The translations under genes and the position numbers were made by a program. This document shows, piece after piece, positions 1-8,684 of a DNA stretch of 64,000 nucleotides. Source of the stretch: Thioclava sediminum (GTDB lineage Bacteria; Pseudomonadota; Alphaproteobacteria; Rhodobacterales; Rhodobacteraceae); assembly GCF_002020355.1 (NCBI RefSeq), contig NZ_MPZV01000002.1, positions 868,001 through 932,000 of the forward strand. The letters are read 5' to 3'. Every line of letters starts with the position of its first letter. Position 1 is the first letter of the stretch. The notes below the pieces were generated by a model. It did not search any database. It was given only the letters and a program-made list of their open reading frames with translations, and was not told the DNA's origin.

Positions 1-1
1 G

Positions 2-508
2 AATTCCTATGCCGCGACCGATGTGGCGCTGGTCCATTCCGGCTATGCGCATCGCCGAAAGGGGCTGTTACGCGCCGGGATCGAGCTTTACGAATACGCA
101 GCCGATGCCGAAGACCGCCGCCCGAGCGACCGCAACCGGCGCGAAAGGCTGCTGGGCTCCGACATTCGCGGCACCTCGCCCTTCTCGCGCAACAAGCTGC
201 ACGCCAAGGTTTTCGCGGTGGATCGCGCGCGCGTCTTCATCGGCTCGTTCAACTTCGATCCACGCTCGATGCGGCTCAATACAGAGCTGGGCATCGTGAT
301 CGACGCGCCCGAGATCGCGACGGAAATCTCCGAGACCTTCAAGGAATTCATCCCCGCCCGCGCATGGCGTCTGCGCCTCACCCGTGCGCAGCAATTGCGC
401 TGGTCGCGCCCCGGGCATGGCGTGCGCAAGCGCGAGCCGGGCGTGCCCTTCTCGCACCGCATCTTCCTGTGGATCGCGCAGCGCCTGCCGATCGAGTGGA
501 TGCTGTAA
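2..508 (+). CDS. Phospholipase D / cardiolipin synthase family protein, C-terminal part
   Basis: The gene is cut by the left edge and is open from base 2. The visible 168 codons contain the second HKD motif of the phospholipase D superfamily (HAKVFAVD...GSFNFDPRS), where His, Lys, Asp, Ser and Asn form half of the phosphatidyl-transfer active site. The C-terminus (LPIEWML) resembles that of ClsC/YmdC-like proteins, which make cardiolipin or transfer phosphatidyl groups at the inner membrane. That sub-assignment is inference because the first HKD motif lies outside the window. The gene converges on RNase R with only 3 bp between the stop codons and no visible terminator. Confidence 0.85.
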   Translation, partial: NSYAATDVALVHSGYAHRRKGLLRAGIELYEYAADAEDRRPSDRNRRERLLGSDIRGTSPFSRNKLHAKVFAVDRARVFIGSFNFDPRSMRLNTELGIVIDAPEIATEISETFKEFIPARAWRLRLTRAQQLRWSRPGHGVRKREPGVPFSHRIFLWIAQRLPIEWML

Positions 509-511
509 GCC

Positions 512-2818
512 TCAGCTCTTGCGCGTGCGCTTCACCTTGCGCGCGACCGCCTTCTTCTTGGCAGCGTCGCGGGCCGGTTTGCGCGGGCCCTTTCCGGGGC
601 CTTTGCGCGGCGGACGCGTGCCGGGGCGGCGGCCCTTGCGGCGCTTGCAGTCACCCGAGGGCATCCCCTGCCCTTCGACTTCCAGCAGCTCCAGCATCAG
701 CCCGCCGGTGATCGGCACGGCCTCGGACAGCCGCACCCGGACACGCTGCCCGATGGTGATGACCATGCCGGTATCCGAGCCCACCAGCTCCTGCGCCTCG
801 CGGTCGAAATGGAAGAACTCGCGCCCGATCTCGCGGATCGGGATCAGCCCGTCCGCGCCGGTCTCGTCGAGCTTCACGAAGGCACCGAATTTCTGCACGC
901 CCGAGATGCGGCCGGTGAACTCGCTACCCACGCGGTCTGACAGGTAGGCGGCCAGATAGCGGTCAGTCGTGTCGCGTTCGGCCACCATTGAGCGGCGCTC
1001 TGTATCGGAAATCTGCTTCGCGGTCTCTTCGAGGTTGTCGATGTCCCACTGGCTCAGCCCGTCCTTGCCCCAGCCATGGCCGAGGATCAGCGCGCGGTGC
1101 ACGATCAGGTCGGAATAGCGCCGGATCGGCGAGGTGAAATGCGCGTAGGACCGCAGCGCGAGGCCGAAATGCCCGTAATTCGTCGGCGCGTAATAGGCCT
1201 GCGTCATCGAGCGCAGCGTCGAGATATTGATCAGCTCGTCGAACTCGGAGCCCTCTGACTGGCTAAGCAGGTTGTTGAGATGCGCGGTTTGCAGCACCTG
1301 CCCCTTCGCCAGCGTGAAGCCCGACGCCTGCGCCACTTCGCGCAAGCTCTCGATCTTCTCGAGGCTCGGTTCCTCGTGGACACGATACAGCAGCGGACGG
1401 CGCAGCTTTTCCAGTTCCTCGGCGGCGGCCACATTGGCCAGCACCATGAACTCCTCGATCAGCTTATGGGCGTCGAGCCGCTCCTTGAACCGGATCGACG
1501 CGACATGGCCATCGTCCCCGATCACGATCTGCCGCTCGGGCAGGTCCAGCTCCAGCGGCTGACGGATCGCGCGGGCGTGCTTGAGCGCCTCGTAAGCCTC
1601 GTAGATCGGGTCGATGATCTCCTCGACCATATCCTCGGTCTTCTCGTCCGGATTGCCGTCGCGCGCCGACTGCACCTGCCCGTATTCGAGCGAGCCGACC
1701 GAACGGATCATCCCGCGCGTGAAGCGATGCGAGACCTTGCGCCCCTGCGCGTCGATCTTCATTCGCACCGCCAGCACCGCACGGTCCACGTTCTCGTGCA
1801 GAGAGCACAGATCGCCCGAGAGGCTATCGGGCAGCATCGGCACGACGCGGTCGGGGAAATAGGTGGAGTTGCCGCGCTTGCGGGCCTCGCGGTCCAGCTC
1901 GGAGCCCGGCGTCACGTAATGCGCCACGTCGGCAATCGCGACCCAGATCAGGAAGCCGCCCTCGTTTTTCGGATCGTCGTCGCGGATCACCAGCACCGCG
2001 TCGTCGCGGTCGCGCGCATCCGCCGGATCGATCGTGACGAAAGACAGCTCGCGCAGGTCTTCGCGATCGTCCAAAGGCGCGGGCTTGGCGGCATCGGCCT
2101 CGGCCACGACCGCATCAGGGAAATCGTCGGGGATGCCATGTTGATGGATCGCGATCAGCGAGACCGCCTTCGGCGCGGAGGGGTCGCCCAGCACCTCGAT
2201 CACGCGCGCCTTGGGCAGGCCCATGCGGCCGCGCGGCCCGGTCTGTTCGGCCTCGACCAGCTCGCCATCCTTGGCGCCCAGCGTGACCGCCGCCGGAACT
2301 TGCCATTCGTTGCCGACACCCTTGTCGATCGGCATGATCCGCCCGCCCTCGGCATTCTTGCGGAAGATGCCGACAATACGGTGCGAGGCCTGCCCGATCT
2401 TGCGGATCAGCCGCGCCTCGTAGCCGTAATCCTCATCCTCGACCGGGGTCAGGCGGCCGAGGATACGGTCGCCCTCGGCCAGCGTCGGATCGCCGTCCTT
2501 CGGAACGAAGAGGACCAAAGGTGCAGGCCCCTCGCCAGTCCATTCCGCAGGCTCGGCCCATTGGTCGCCCTGACTATCCTCGCGCATCACCCGCAGCACG
2601 GACACCGGCGGCAGCACGTTGGGGTCGCGGAAATTGCGGCGGCGCTTCTCGATCAGGCCTTCATCGGCCATGTCCTTGAGGATGCGCTTCAGCTCAATCT
2701 TCGCCTGCCCCTTCACACCGAAAGCCCGCGCGATATCGCGCTTGGCCCCCTGGTCGGGGTTGTCGTTCAGCCAGTCGAGGATCTGCTGGCGCGAGGGAAT
2801 GGGGGCGGGTTTGCTCAT
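512..2818 (-). CDS. rnr: Ribonuclease R
   Basis: 3'-to-5' processive exoribonuclease of 768 aa, the family's usual length. It degrades structured mRNA and rRNA in the cytoplasm. An N-terminal winged-helix region is followed by cold-shock domains, the RNB catalytic domain with its aspartate cluster (DPADARDRDDAV), an S1 domain (EFTGRISGVQKFGAFV) and a long basic Lys/Arg-rich tail typical of RNase R and absent from RNase II. I chose the ATG at 2818 (MSKPAPIP) because TTAGG lies about 8 nt upstream; the in-frame ATG at 2833 has no ribosome site. The gene stands alone, downstream of a GNAT/dapE pair on the same strand. Confidence 0.95.
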   Translation of the reverse strand: MSKPAPIPSRQQILDWLNDNPDQGAKRDIARAFGVKGQAKIELKRILKDMADEGLIEKRRRNFRDPNVLPPVSVLRVMREDSQGDQWAEPAEWTGEGPAPLVLFVPKDGDPTLAEGDRILGRLTPVEDEDYGYEARLIRKIGQASHRIVGIFRKNAEGGRIMPIDKGVGNEWQVPAAVTLGAKDGELVEAEQTGPRGRMGLPKARVIEVLGDPSAPKAVSLIAIHQHGIPDDFPDAVVAEADAAKPAPLDDREDLRELSFVTIDPADARDRDDAVLVIRDDDPKNEGGFLIWVAIADVAHYVTPGSELDREARKRGNSTYFPDRVVPMLPDSLSGDLCSLHENVDRAVLAVRMKIDAQGRKVSHRFTRGMIRSVGSLEYGQVQSARDGNPDEKTEDMVEEIIDPIYEAYEALKHARAIRQPLELDLPERQIVIGDDGHVASIRFKERLDAHKLIEEFMVLANVAAAEELEKLRRPLLYRVHEEPSLEKIESLREVAQASGFTLAKGQVLQTAHLNNLLSQSEGSEFDELINISTLRSMTQAYYAPTNYGHFGLALRSYAHFTSPIRRYSDLIVHRALILGHGWGKDGLSQWDIDNLEETAKQISDTERRSMVAERDTTDRYLAAYLSDRVGSEFTGRISGVQKFGAFVKLDETGADGLIPIREIGREFFHFDREAQELVGSDTGMVITIGQRVRVRLSEAVPITGGLMLELLEVEGQGMPSGDCKRRKGRRPGTRPPRKGPGKGPRKPARDAAKKKAVARKVKRTRKS

Positions 2819-2952
2819 GGGTTTGCCTAACATGGGGCGTGAGGGGCGTCACTCAAAGAGTGTGGCACGGATGAGTGGTGTCGAGCCCTGCGCTTGCGCT
2901 TCGGGCGTTCGCCGGGGCGTCCTTCCACTGGAAGGCCGCCGACCCCGGCTCA

Positions 2953-2981
2953 CCCCCCGAGATATTTTTACCAAGAGGAAG
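2953..2981 (+). repeat. Dispersed GATATTT/CCAAG repeat, copy a
   Basis: A C-run followed by GAGATATTT, ACCAAG and AGGAAG, directly beside the stop codon of the GNAT gene. It matches copies at 41479 and, in reverse complement, at 32033, 44546 and 61381. This copy lacks the hairpin found in those three reverse-oriented copies. Its function is unknown. Confidence 0.6.
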
Positions 2982-2982
2982 C

Positions 2983-3399
2983 TCAGAGCGGCTTTTCCAT
3001 ATCGCGATGCGGGATGCCCGCGTCGTCGTAATCCGCGCCGTAGGGCACGAAGCCGAGCTTCTCGTAGAACGGGATCGCGTAGCTCTGGGCCGAGAGATAG
3101 GCACGGGTGCAGCCCATCTCCTCGAACCGTTCGCAGGCGTCGCGCACCAGCGCCGCGCCAAGCCCGGTGCCACGCGCGGATTTCGCGACGCAGATGCGAC
3201 CGATCTTGCCGGTCTCACCCTTGCGGAAAAGCCGTGCGGTGCCGAGCGGCGTACCATCCTCGCTGGCAAGCAGATGGACCGCCTGATCGTCGAGATCGTC
3301 CCATTCCTCGGGCTCGGGGATGCCCTGTTCTTCGATGAACACGGCCCGGCGCAGCGCGTGGCAGGGGGTGTAATCAGTGACCGGCTCGATCTTGATCAT
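2983..3399 (-). CDS. GNAT family N-acetyltransferase (ElaA-like)
   Basis: 138 aa single-domain acyl-CoA N-acetyltransferase. The N-terminal stretch ([16 protein letters not shown]) resembles the ElaA/YjcF subgroup. Motif A is visible as [15 protein letters not shown], where the backbone loop binds the pyrophosphate of acetyl-CoA, and YEKLGF marks the motif B region. The start overlaps the dapE stop by 4 nt (ATGA), so the two are probably co-translated. The substrate cannot be read from the sequence, and a link to diaminopimelate metabolism is only suggested by position. Confidence 0.88.
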   Translation of the reverse strand: MIKIEPVTDYTPCHALRRAVFIEEQGIPEPEEWDDLDDQAVHLLASEDGTPLGTARLFRKGETGKIGRICVAKSARGTGLGAALVRDACERFEEMGCTRAYLSAQSYAIPFYEKLGFVPYGADYDDAGIPHRDMEKPL

Positions 3400-4538
3400 G
3401 CGAAATAGTCTCTCAATATGCGGGCATAGACGCGCGTGAGGGCTTCGATCTGATCGAGGGGCACGCGCTCGTCCACCTGATGCATCGTCGCGCCGACGAG
3501 GCCGAATTCCACGACCGGGCAGTGATCCTTCACGAAGCGCGCATCCGAGGTGCCGCCCGAGGTGGACAGCTCCGGCGCGCGGCCCGTTTCCGCCTCGACC
3601 GATTTCGCGACGAGATCGACGAAGGGACCGGGCGGGGTGACGAAGCTTTCGCCCGAGATATCGGGGTTGAGCGCGATACGGATGCCGGTCTCGGCGGCGA
3701 TCTCGGAGGCCATCGCCTCGGCCCAGGCGATCAGCCCCTCGCCGGTATGGGCGTCGTTGAAGCGGATATTCACGGTCGCGCGCGCCTTGGCCGGGATCAC
3801 GTTATTGGCAGGGTTACCGCAATCGATGGTGGTGATCTGCAGGCTCGACGGCTGGAAATGATCGGTGCCGTGATCGAGCGGCTCTGCGGTCATCCGGCCC
3901 AGCAGATCGACCAACGCATGCAGCGGGTTCTTCGCGCGATGCGGATAGGCGGCATGGCCCTGCACGCCCTCGGCCTCGATATAGAAGCTGAGCGAGCCAC
4001 GCCGCCCGATCTTCATCATCTCGCCCATCTCATTGGGGCAGGTCGGCTCGCCCACGAGGCAGACCGACATCGCCTCGCCCTCGGCCTTCATCCAATCCAG
4101 AAGCGCCCGCGTCCCGTCGCGGCCCGGCCCTTCCTCGTCGCCGGTGATGGCGAGGATCACCGCACCGTCGGGCGGCGTCTCGGTCACGAAATCCACCGCT
4201 GCCGCGGCGAAGGCCGCCACGGCGGTTTTCATATCGGTCGCGCCGCGCCCCCACATCACGCCGTCGACGATCTCGGCGCCGAAGGGATCACGCGTCCAAG
4301 CGGCGGCATCGCCCACCGGCACGACATCCGTGTGTCCGTTGAAGCCGAAGCTTTTCGCCGCCCCCTTCGCGCCCCAGCGCGCGTAGAGGTTCGGCGTCCC
4401 GTTGCGATCGACGCGCGTGCAGGTGAAGCCTGCCCCGCTCAGCAGGCCCTCCAGCAAGACCAGCGCGCCGCCCTCCTCCGGGGTCACCGAGGGGCAGCGG
4501 ATCAGATCGGCGCTCAGGCGGATGGGATCGGTCGTCAT
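3396..4538 (-). CDS. dapE: Succinyl-diaminopimelate desuccinylase
   Basis: Zinc-dependent M20 amidohydrolase (380 aa) that splits N-succinyl-LL-diaminopimelate to succinate and LL-diaminopimelate in the lysine and peptidoglycan precursor pathway. The metal-binding [20 protein letters not shown] and [10 protein letters not shown] segments are all present, as is the C-terminal [13 protein letters not shown] segment. The start is ATG 4538, with AGGAG 5 nt upstream; an in-frame GTG at 4544 would sit inside that site. A GNAT gene follows with a 4-nt overlap. dapB and a DapC-like aminotransferase lie elsewhere in the window, unlinked. Confidence 0.95.
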   Translation of the reverse strand: MTTDPIRLSADLIRCPSVTPEEGGALVLLEGLLSGAGFTCTRVDRNGTPNLYARWGAKGAAKSFGFNGHTDVVPVGDAAAWTRDPFGAEIVDGVMWGRGATDMKTAVAAFAAAAVDFVTETPPDGAVILAITGDEEGPGRDGTRALLDWMKAEGEAMSVCLVGEPTCPNEMGEMMKIGRRGSLSFYIEAEGVQGHAAYPHRAKNPLHALVDLLGRMTAEPLDHGTDHFQPSSLQITTIDCGNPANNVIPAKARATVNIRFNDAHTGEGLIAWAEAMASEIAAETGIRIALNPDISGESFVTPPGPFVDLVAKSVEAETGRAPELSTSGGTSDARFVKDHCPVVEFGLVGATMHQVDERVPLDQIEALTRVYARILRDYFA

Positions 4539-4564
4539 AGGCACTCCTTTTCAGCGCTACAGGC

Positions 4565-4804
4565 TTAGAGCGCCGAAGCCTTCGGGGCAATGGCTGTTGC
4601 AGGCTCGACACCGGGCGCAAGTGACGCAGAGACAGGGACTACCCAAAGGCAGGTCGCGGTGTCATGATATGTCAAAAGCAAAAGCCCGGAATCGGGCATA
4701 TCGAGCAGGGCAAAGCCCGGATCCAGACGCAACAGACCCACGCGCGGCCCATTCAGGCGGCGTGCGTTTTCCGTGTCGGCTTCCCCGGGCGCGGAGACAG
4801 GCAT
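4565..4804 (-). CDS. Small hypothetical protein upstream of dapE
   Basis: A 79-codon frame from ATG 4804 to TAA 4565, 26 nt upstream of the dapE start on the same strand. The product has protein-like alternation of hydrophobic and polar residues (VGLLRLDPGFALLDMPDSGL, then TCLWVVPVSASL) rather than the Arg/Ala-rich look of chance frames here. Against it: I estimate its third-position GC near 60%, well below its neighbours, and there is no strong ribosome site. I do not recognise a family. If real, it leads the dapE transcript. A competing rightward frame over the same bases looks non-coding. Confidence 0.45.
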   Translation of the reverse strand: MPVSAPGEADTENARRLNGPRVGLLRLDPGFALLDMPDSGLLLLTYHDTATCLWVVPVSASLAPGVEPATAIAPKASAL

Positions 4805-4834
4805 GGGATCAAAGCAACATTCGGAGCGTCGCGG

Positions 4835-5935
4835 ATGAGGGCGCAACAGGGCTGGATCGGTGCGCAGATCGCACATCGCGGCGCGGTGAGGTTCGACGAG
4901 CGCAGATTGCCGGAGCTGCTCGCACGCGGCAGCCTGATGCTGGAATTCACCCTGATGCGCGGCGAGCAATCGCCCCTGCCGCTGATCCATCTGCATCAGC
5001 GCGAAGGCTGGCGGAATTTCCTCTCGCTCAATCTCGATGTCGACGGGCGCATCGTGCTGGCGCAGCGGCGCGGCTCGGCGGTCCATGCGATCTCTATCGA
5101 CGCCACGCAGGAGCGGCTGACCGGTGGGCGAATGCGGCTCACATGGCGCTGGGACGGGCCGGGGCGCGAGAGCCTGCTGACGCTGGAGGCGCTCGACCAG
5201 CGCACGATCCGGCAGCAGGCGGGTATGGCGCCACTCCCGCTGACGCGCGACGAGGCCTCCGCCCTGCTCGATCCGGCGGGGCCCGCGCGGATCGGGCCGC
5301 GCGTCGATTGGCTGGCGCTTGGCGATCATCTGCAACCGATGGGACCGGCGGGCTGTTTCGCCCCCGCGACCCCGCTCCAGACGCCGGAGGGCATGGTGCC
5401 TGCCGCGCGGCTGCGCGCGGGCGATCTGGTCGAGACCATCGATGCCGGACCGCAGCCGGTGCTCTGGTCGGGGCGGATCAGCCTGCCTGCGATCGGGCAC
5501 CTGCGTCCGGTGAAACTCTGTGCGCCGGTCTTCTCGGCGCGGCAGGATCTGTGGGTCATGCCGCAGCACCGCGTGGCCCTGAGCGGGCCGTCGGTGGATT
5601 TCATCTTCGGCGAGGACGAGGTGCTGATCGAGGCGCGCTCGCTGGCAGATGGCTGCGCCGCGCTTCAACCTGATTGCCCCGGCGTGCTGGAATGGCACGG
5701 GCTGCTGCTGGGCGGACATCACCTTCTGATGGCGGATGGCTGCAAGCTGGAGAGCCTGCATATCGGGCGGCTCGCCCGGCAACCGCTTCTGGCGGCGACC
5801 ACGGCCTTTGCGGGGCTTGTGCGCGAGGGCGGGGTGCCGCTCCATCGCAAGCCGGTGCGCAAGATCGTCTCGGGCTATGAGGCGAAGACGCTGGCCTCCG
5901 CCCGCCGTCAGGGGCTGCGCCCCTTCGTGGCTTAA
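4835..5935 (+). CDS. Hint-domain (Hint_2 type) protein
   Basis: 366 aa from ATG 4835, which has GGAG 8 nt upstream; the frame is open back to 4664 but that extension does not look like protein. Residues 1 to about 170 form a beta-rich domain with a repeated pattern (GSLMLEFTL, FLSLNLDVDGRIVLAQ) that could be a jelly roll. From about residue 180 there is a Hedgehog/intein-like domain: it begins GCFAPATPLQTPEG with the conserved first Cys, then LRAGDLVETIDAGPQPV and later VMPQHRVAL. Such proteins are common in Rhodobacterales. Whether this one self-cleaves is unknown. There is no signal peptide. Its stop overlaps the convergent permease stop by 4 nt. Confidence 0.8.
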   Translation: MRAQQGWIGAQIAHRGAVRFDERRLPELLARGSLMLEFTLMRGEQSPLPLIHLHQREGWRNFLSLNLDVDGRIVLAQRRGSAVHAISIDATQERLTGGRMRLTWRWDGPGRESLLTLEALDQRTIRQQAGMAPLPLTRDEASALLDPAGPARIGPRVDWLALGDHLQPMGPAGCFAPATPLQTPEGMVPAARLRAGDLVETIDAGPQPVLWSGRISLPAIGHLRPVKLCAPVFSARQDLWVMPQHRVALSGPSVDFIFGEDEVLIEARSLADGCAALQPDCPGVLEWHGLLLGGHHLLMADGCKLESLHIGRLARQPLLAATTAFAGLVREGGVPLHRKPVRKIVSGYEAKTLASARRQGLRPFVA

Positions 5936-6690
5936 CCCATCAGCGCACGGCGCAGCAGGTTCAGCCCGGCCACGCCCAGCAGGATCAGTGTCCACCACCG
6001 GAATCGCACGGGATCGAGCCGGTCCTGCGCCTTGAAGCCCAGCCTCATCCCTGCCAGCGCGGGCAGGATCATCAAAAGCGACAGCGGGATCGTCTGCGCG
6101 TTCAGCACGCCCGAGACCAGATGCGAGCCGGTCAGGATGATCGCGCCGGTCAGGAAGACGACGCCAAGGATGCGCACGGCCTCCTGTTTCGGCGCGTCGA
6201 TCGAGATCAGGTAAATAATCAGCGGCGGCCCCCAGATCCCGGAAATCCCGCCATAGAGCCCCGCGACGATGCCCAGCCCCGTCTCTGTCACCGCCCGGTG
6301 GCGGGTCGGCATCGGAATCTGCCGCCCCGAGATCTGCCAGATCGAGAAGGCGACGATCGGCCCGCCCAAAAGCGCGTACATCACCGGCTGCGGGATCACG
6401 TCGACGAGGGTCGCGCTGATCGGGATGAAGACGATGATCATTGCGATGAACAGCCGGTAATTCTTGATCGAACCCACCGCCGCGCCGACCCCTTGACGGA
6501 AGGCCTGCATCACGTTGGTCACCAGCGTCGGCAGGATCAGAAGCGCCAGCGCCTGATGCGGCGGCAGGAAGGACGCGAAGCTCGAGAGCATGATCATCGG
6601 CATCGCGAAACCGACCGCGCCTTTCACGAAACCTGCGAAAAGCGTGACGCCAAGCGCCGCGAATATTTGCCAAACTTCCATCCCGAACAT
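5932..6690 (-). CDS. TauE/SafE family membrane permease
   Basis: 252 aa polytopic inner-membrane protein with about 8 hydrophobic segments in two related halves, each starting with a Gly-rich stretch (GFVKGAVGFAMPMIM near residue 20 and AGLYGGISGIWGPPLIIY near 150). This is the TauE/SafE (DUF81) pattern. Family members are proposed to export sulfite or other organosulfur-derived anions; the substrate here is not evident. A GGGGA site lies 6 nt before the ATG. The next rightward gene is the dehydrogenase at 6900, with about 210 bp of shared upstream DNA. Confidence 0.88.
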   Translation of the reverse strand: MFGMEVWQIFAALGVTLFAGFVKGAVGFAMPMIMLSSFASFLPPHQALALLILPTLVTNVMQAFRQGVGAAVGSIKNYRLFIAMIIVFIPISATLVDVIPQPVMYALLGGPIVAFSIWQISGRQIPMPTRHRAVTETGLGIVAGLYGGISGIWGPPLIIYLISIDAPKQEAVRILGVVFLTGAIILTGSHLVSGVLNAQTIPLSLLMILPALAGMRLGFKAQDRLDPVRFRWWTLILLGVAGLNLLRRALMG

Positions 6691-6812
6691 GCGCGTTCCC
6701 CTTTCCTGTCCCGCGTCGCTTCTACCGGGTTACGCGGCGGGATACAGCCGTGAAGCGACGTGAAATCAGGCGCATACCCGACCACGCCGACAACCGCCGC
6801 GACATTATCCGT

Positions 6813-6858
6813 CGCAATTGTCGCTACTGGCGAATTTTTATTGCGCTGCGGTTGCGAA
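6813..6858. promoter_or_regulatory. Cluster of CGCAA/TTGCG motifs upstream of the methylsuccinyl-CoA dehydrogenase
   Basis: CGCAA at 6813, TTGCG at 6841 and TTGCGAA at 6852 lie 40 to 85 bp before the ATG at 6900 in an AT-richer stretch. The arrangement is a dyad plus a direct repeat, as a dimeric regulator might use. No -10/-35 pair is convincing. A RamB-like regulator of C2 metabolism is one conceivable reader, but that is speculation. Confidence 0.3.
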
Positions 6859-6899
6859 GTAACTAGACAGGCTGCAACTGCAGAATAAGGAGCCGACTC

Positions 6900-8564
6900 A
6901 TGGCACATGACGGGGCCGATATGCCGACGACGATCATTCTGGACGACCTGATGGGCCTTGCTGAGGCGAGTCTGCCCGAACTGGAGACGCTGGTCTCCGA
7001 CGCGACCGCGAGCCTGCGCGCCGCGACCGAGAAAGACGGCCGCATTTCCGGCGCCGCTCTCGAGGCGAACCAATATCGCGCCCACGGTCTTGCCTGGCTG
7101 ACCACCTATCAGCAGTCGCTCAAGCAACTGCACGGCTGGGCCGCACGTCTGGCCGAGGACGGCAAGCTGGGCGAGATGGAGAAGCTGATCGTGCAGATCG
7201 GCTTCGGCGAATACCTCGCGCAGATCGCGGGCGGCATCCAGATGAACCAGGGCGAGATGGTGCGCCTGGCCGATATGGGCGTCAGCTGGACCCCGTCCGA
7301 GGCCGCCGCGAAGCTGATCGCCGAGGGCAATTCCAACGCCGCCCGGATGCGTCTGGTCGAGCTGATGCGCGACGTTCAGGGCCGCTCGATCTTCGGCAAT
7401 TCGGGTCTCGACGAAGACCTCGAAATGATCCGCGAGCAGTTCTACCGCTATGCCGAAGACCGCGTGAAGCCGAACGCGCATGAATGGCACCTCAAGGACG
7501 AGCTGATCCCGATGGAGATCATCGAAGAGCTCGCCGAACTGGGAGTCTTCGGCCTGACCATTCCGGAAGAATATGGCGGGCTGGGCCTGTCGAAAGCTTC
7601 GATGGTCGTCGTGACCGAGGAGCTTTCGCGCGGCTATATCGGTGTGGGCTCCCTGGGCACCCGGTCCGAGATCGCGGCCGAGCTGATCATCTGCGGCGGC
7701 ACAGAGGAGCAGAAGCAGAAATGGCTTCCGGGCCTGTCGTCGGGTGAGATCCTGTCGACCGCCGTGTTCACCGAACCCAATACCGGCTCGGATCTGGGCT
7801 CGCTTCGCACCCGCGCCGTCAAGGATGGCGACGACTGGCTGGTGACCGGCAACAAGACGTGGATCACCCATGCGCAGCGCACCCATGTGATGACGCTGCT
7901 GGCACGCACCGATCCCGCGACCGACAATTACAAGGGTCTGTCAATGTTCCTGGCCGAGAAGACGCCGGGCACCGATGATAACCCCTTCCCCACCGAGGGC
8001 ATGACCGGCGGCGAGATCGAAGTGCTCGGCTATCGCGGCATGAAGGAATACGAGCTCGGCTTCGACAATTTCCGCGTGAAGGGCGAGAACCTTCTGGGTG
8101 GCGAAGAGGGCAAGGGCTTCAAGCAGCTCATGGAGACGTTCGAATCCGCCCGCATCCAGACCGCCGCCCGCGCCGTGGGCGTGGCGCAATCGGCGCTGGA
8201 GATCGGGATGCAATACGCGATCGACCGCAAGCAATTCGGCAAGTCTCTGATCGAATTCCCGCGCGTGTCGTCGAAGCTCGCGATGATGGCGGTGGAGACG
8301 ATGATCGCGCGCCAGCTGACCTATTTCTCGGCCTGGGAAAAGGATCACGGCCATCGCTGCGATCTGGAAGCCGGCATGGCGAAACTGCTGGGTGCGCGGG
8401 TGGCGTGGGCCGCTGCGGATAACGCGCTGCAGATCCATGGCGGCAACGGCTTCGCGCTGGAATATCAGATCAGCCGCATCCTCTGCGATGCGCGTATCCT
8501 GAACATCTTCGAGGGTGCCGCCGAGATTCAGGCGCAGGTGATCGCGCGCAGACTGCTTGGGTGA
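6900..8564 (+). CDS. mcd: Probable (2S)-methylsuccinyl-CoA dehydrogenase (ethylmalonyl-CoA pathway)
   Basis: FAD-dependent acyl-CoA dehydrogenase of 554 aa. Ordinary family members are about 380 to 390 aa; this one has an extra 160-residue helical N-terminal region, the hallmark of methylsuccinyl-CoA dehydrogenases that convert (2S)-methylsuccinyl-CoA to mesaconyl-CoA during acetate assimilation. The core shows FTEPNTGSDLGSLRTRA, NKTWITHA and the C-terminal ALQIHGGNGFALEYQISR and FEGAAEIQ, the latter bearing the catalytic-base glutamate position. AAGGAG lies 8 nt before the ATG. The gene stands alone with a strong terminator behind it. The assignment rests on length and architecture; another long acyl-CoA dehydrogenase is possible. 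Confidence 0.75.
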   Translation: MAHDGADMPTTIILDDLMGLAEASLPELETLVSDATASLRAATEKDGRISGAALEANQYRAHGLAWLTTYQQSLKQLHGWAARLAEDGKLGEMEKLIVQIGFGEYLAQIAGGIQMNQGEMVRLADMGVSWTPSEAAAKLIAEGNSNAARMRLVELMRDVQGRSIFGNSGLDEDLEMIREQFYRYAEDRVKPNAHEWHLKDELIPMEIIEELAELGVFGLTIPEEYGGLGLSKASMVVVTEELSRGYIGVGSLGTRSEIAAELIICGGTEEQKQKWLPGLSSGEILSTAVFTEPNTGSDLGSLRTRAVKDGDDWLVTGNKTWITHAQRTHVMTLLARTDPATDNYKGLSMFLAEKTPGTDDNPFPTEGMTGGEIEVLGYRGMKEYELGFDNFRVKGENLLGGEEGKGFKQLMETFESARIQTAARAVGVAQSALEIGMQYAIDRKQFGKSLIEFPRVSSKLAMMAVETMIARQLTYFSAWEKDHGHRCDLEAGMAKLLGARVAWAAADNALQIHGGNGFALEYQISRILCDARILNIFEGAAEIQAQVIARRLLG

Positions 8565-8582
8565 GCCAGCGCAACTCTATCC

Positions 8583-8619
8583 AACGGGGCGATGCGAGCG
8601 AACCTCGCATCGCCCCGTT
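8583..8619 (+). terminator. Strong hairpin terminator after the dehydrogenase gene
   Basis: A perfect 16-bp stem (AACGGGGCGATGCGAG at 8583-8598 with its complement at 8604-8619) closes a 5-nt loop 18 nt after the stop at 8564. The tail CTGATTT is only weakly T-rich. Probably an intrinsic terminator or mRNA 3'-end stabiliser. Confidence 0.8.
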
Positions 8620-8684
8620 CTGATTTGACACCCGCCCAACGCCCCCGCAAGCTGAACCAAAGGGTTCACAGCAGGGAGGCGCGC

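Noticed and set aside
4664-4834. N-terminal extension of the Hint protein
   Set aside because: The residues look random, and the opposite strand offers a better small protein; a ribosome site supports ATG 4835.
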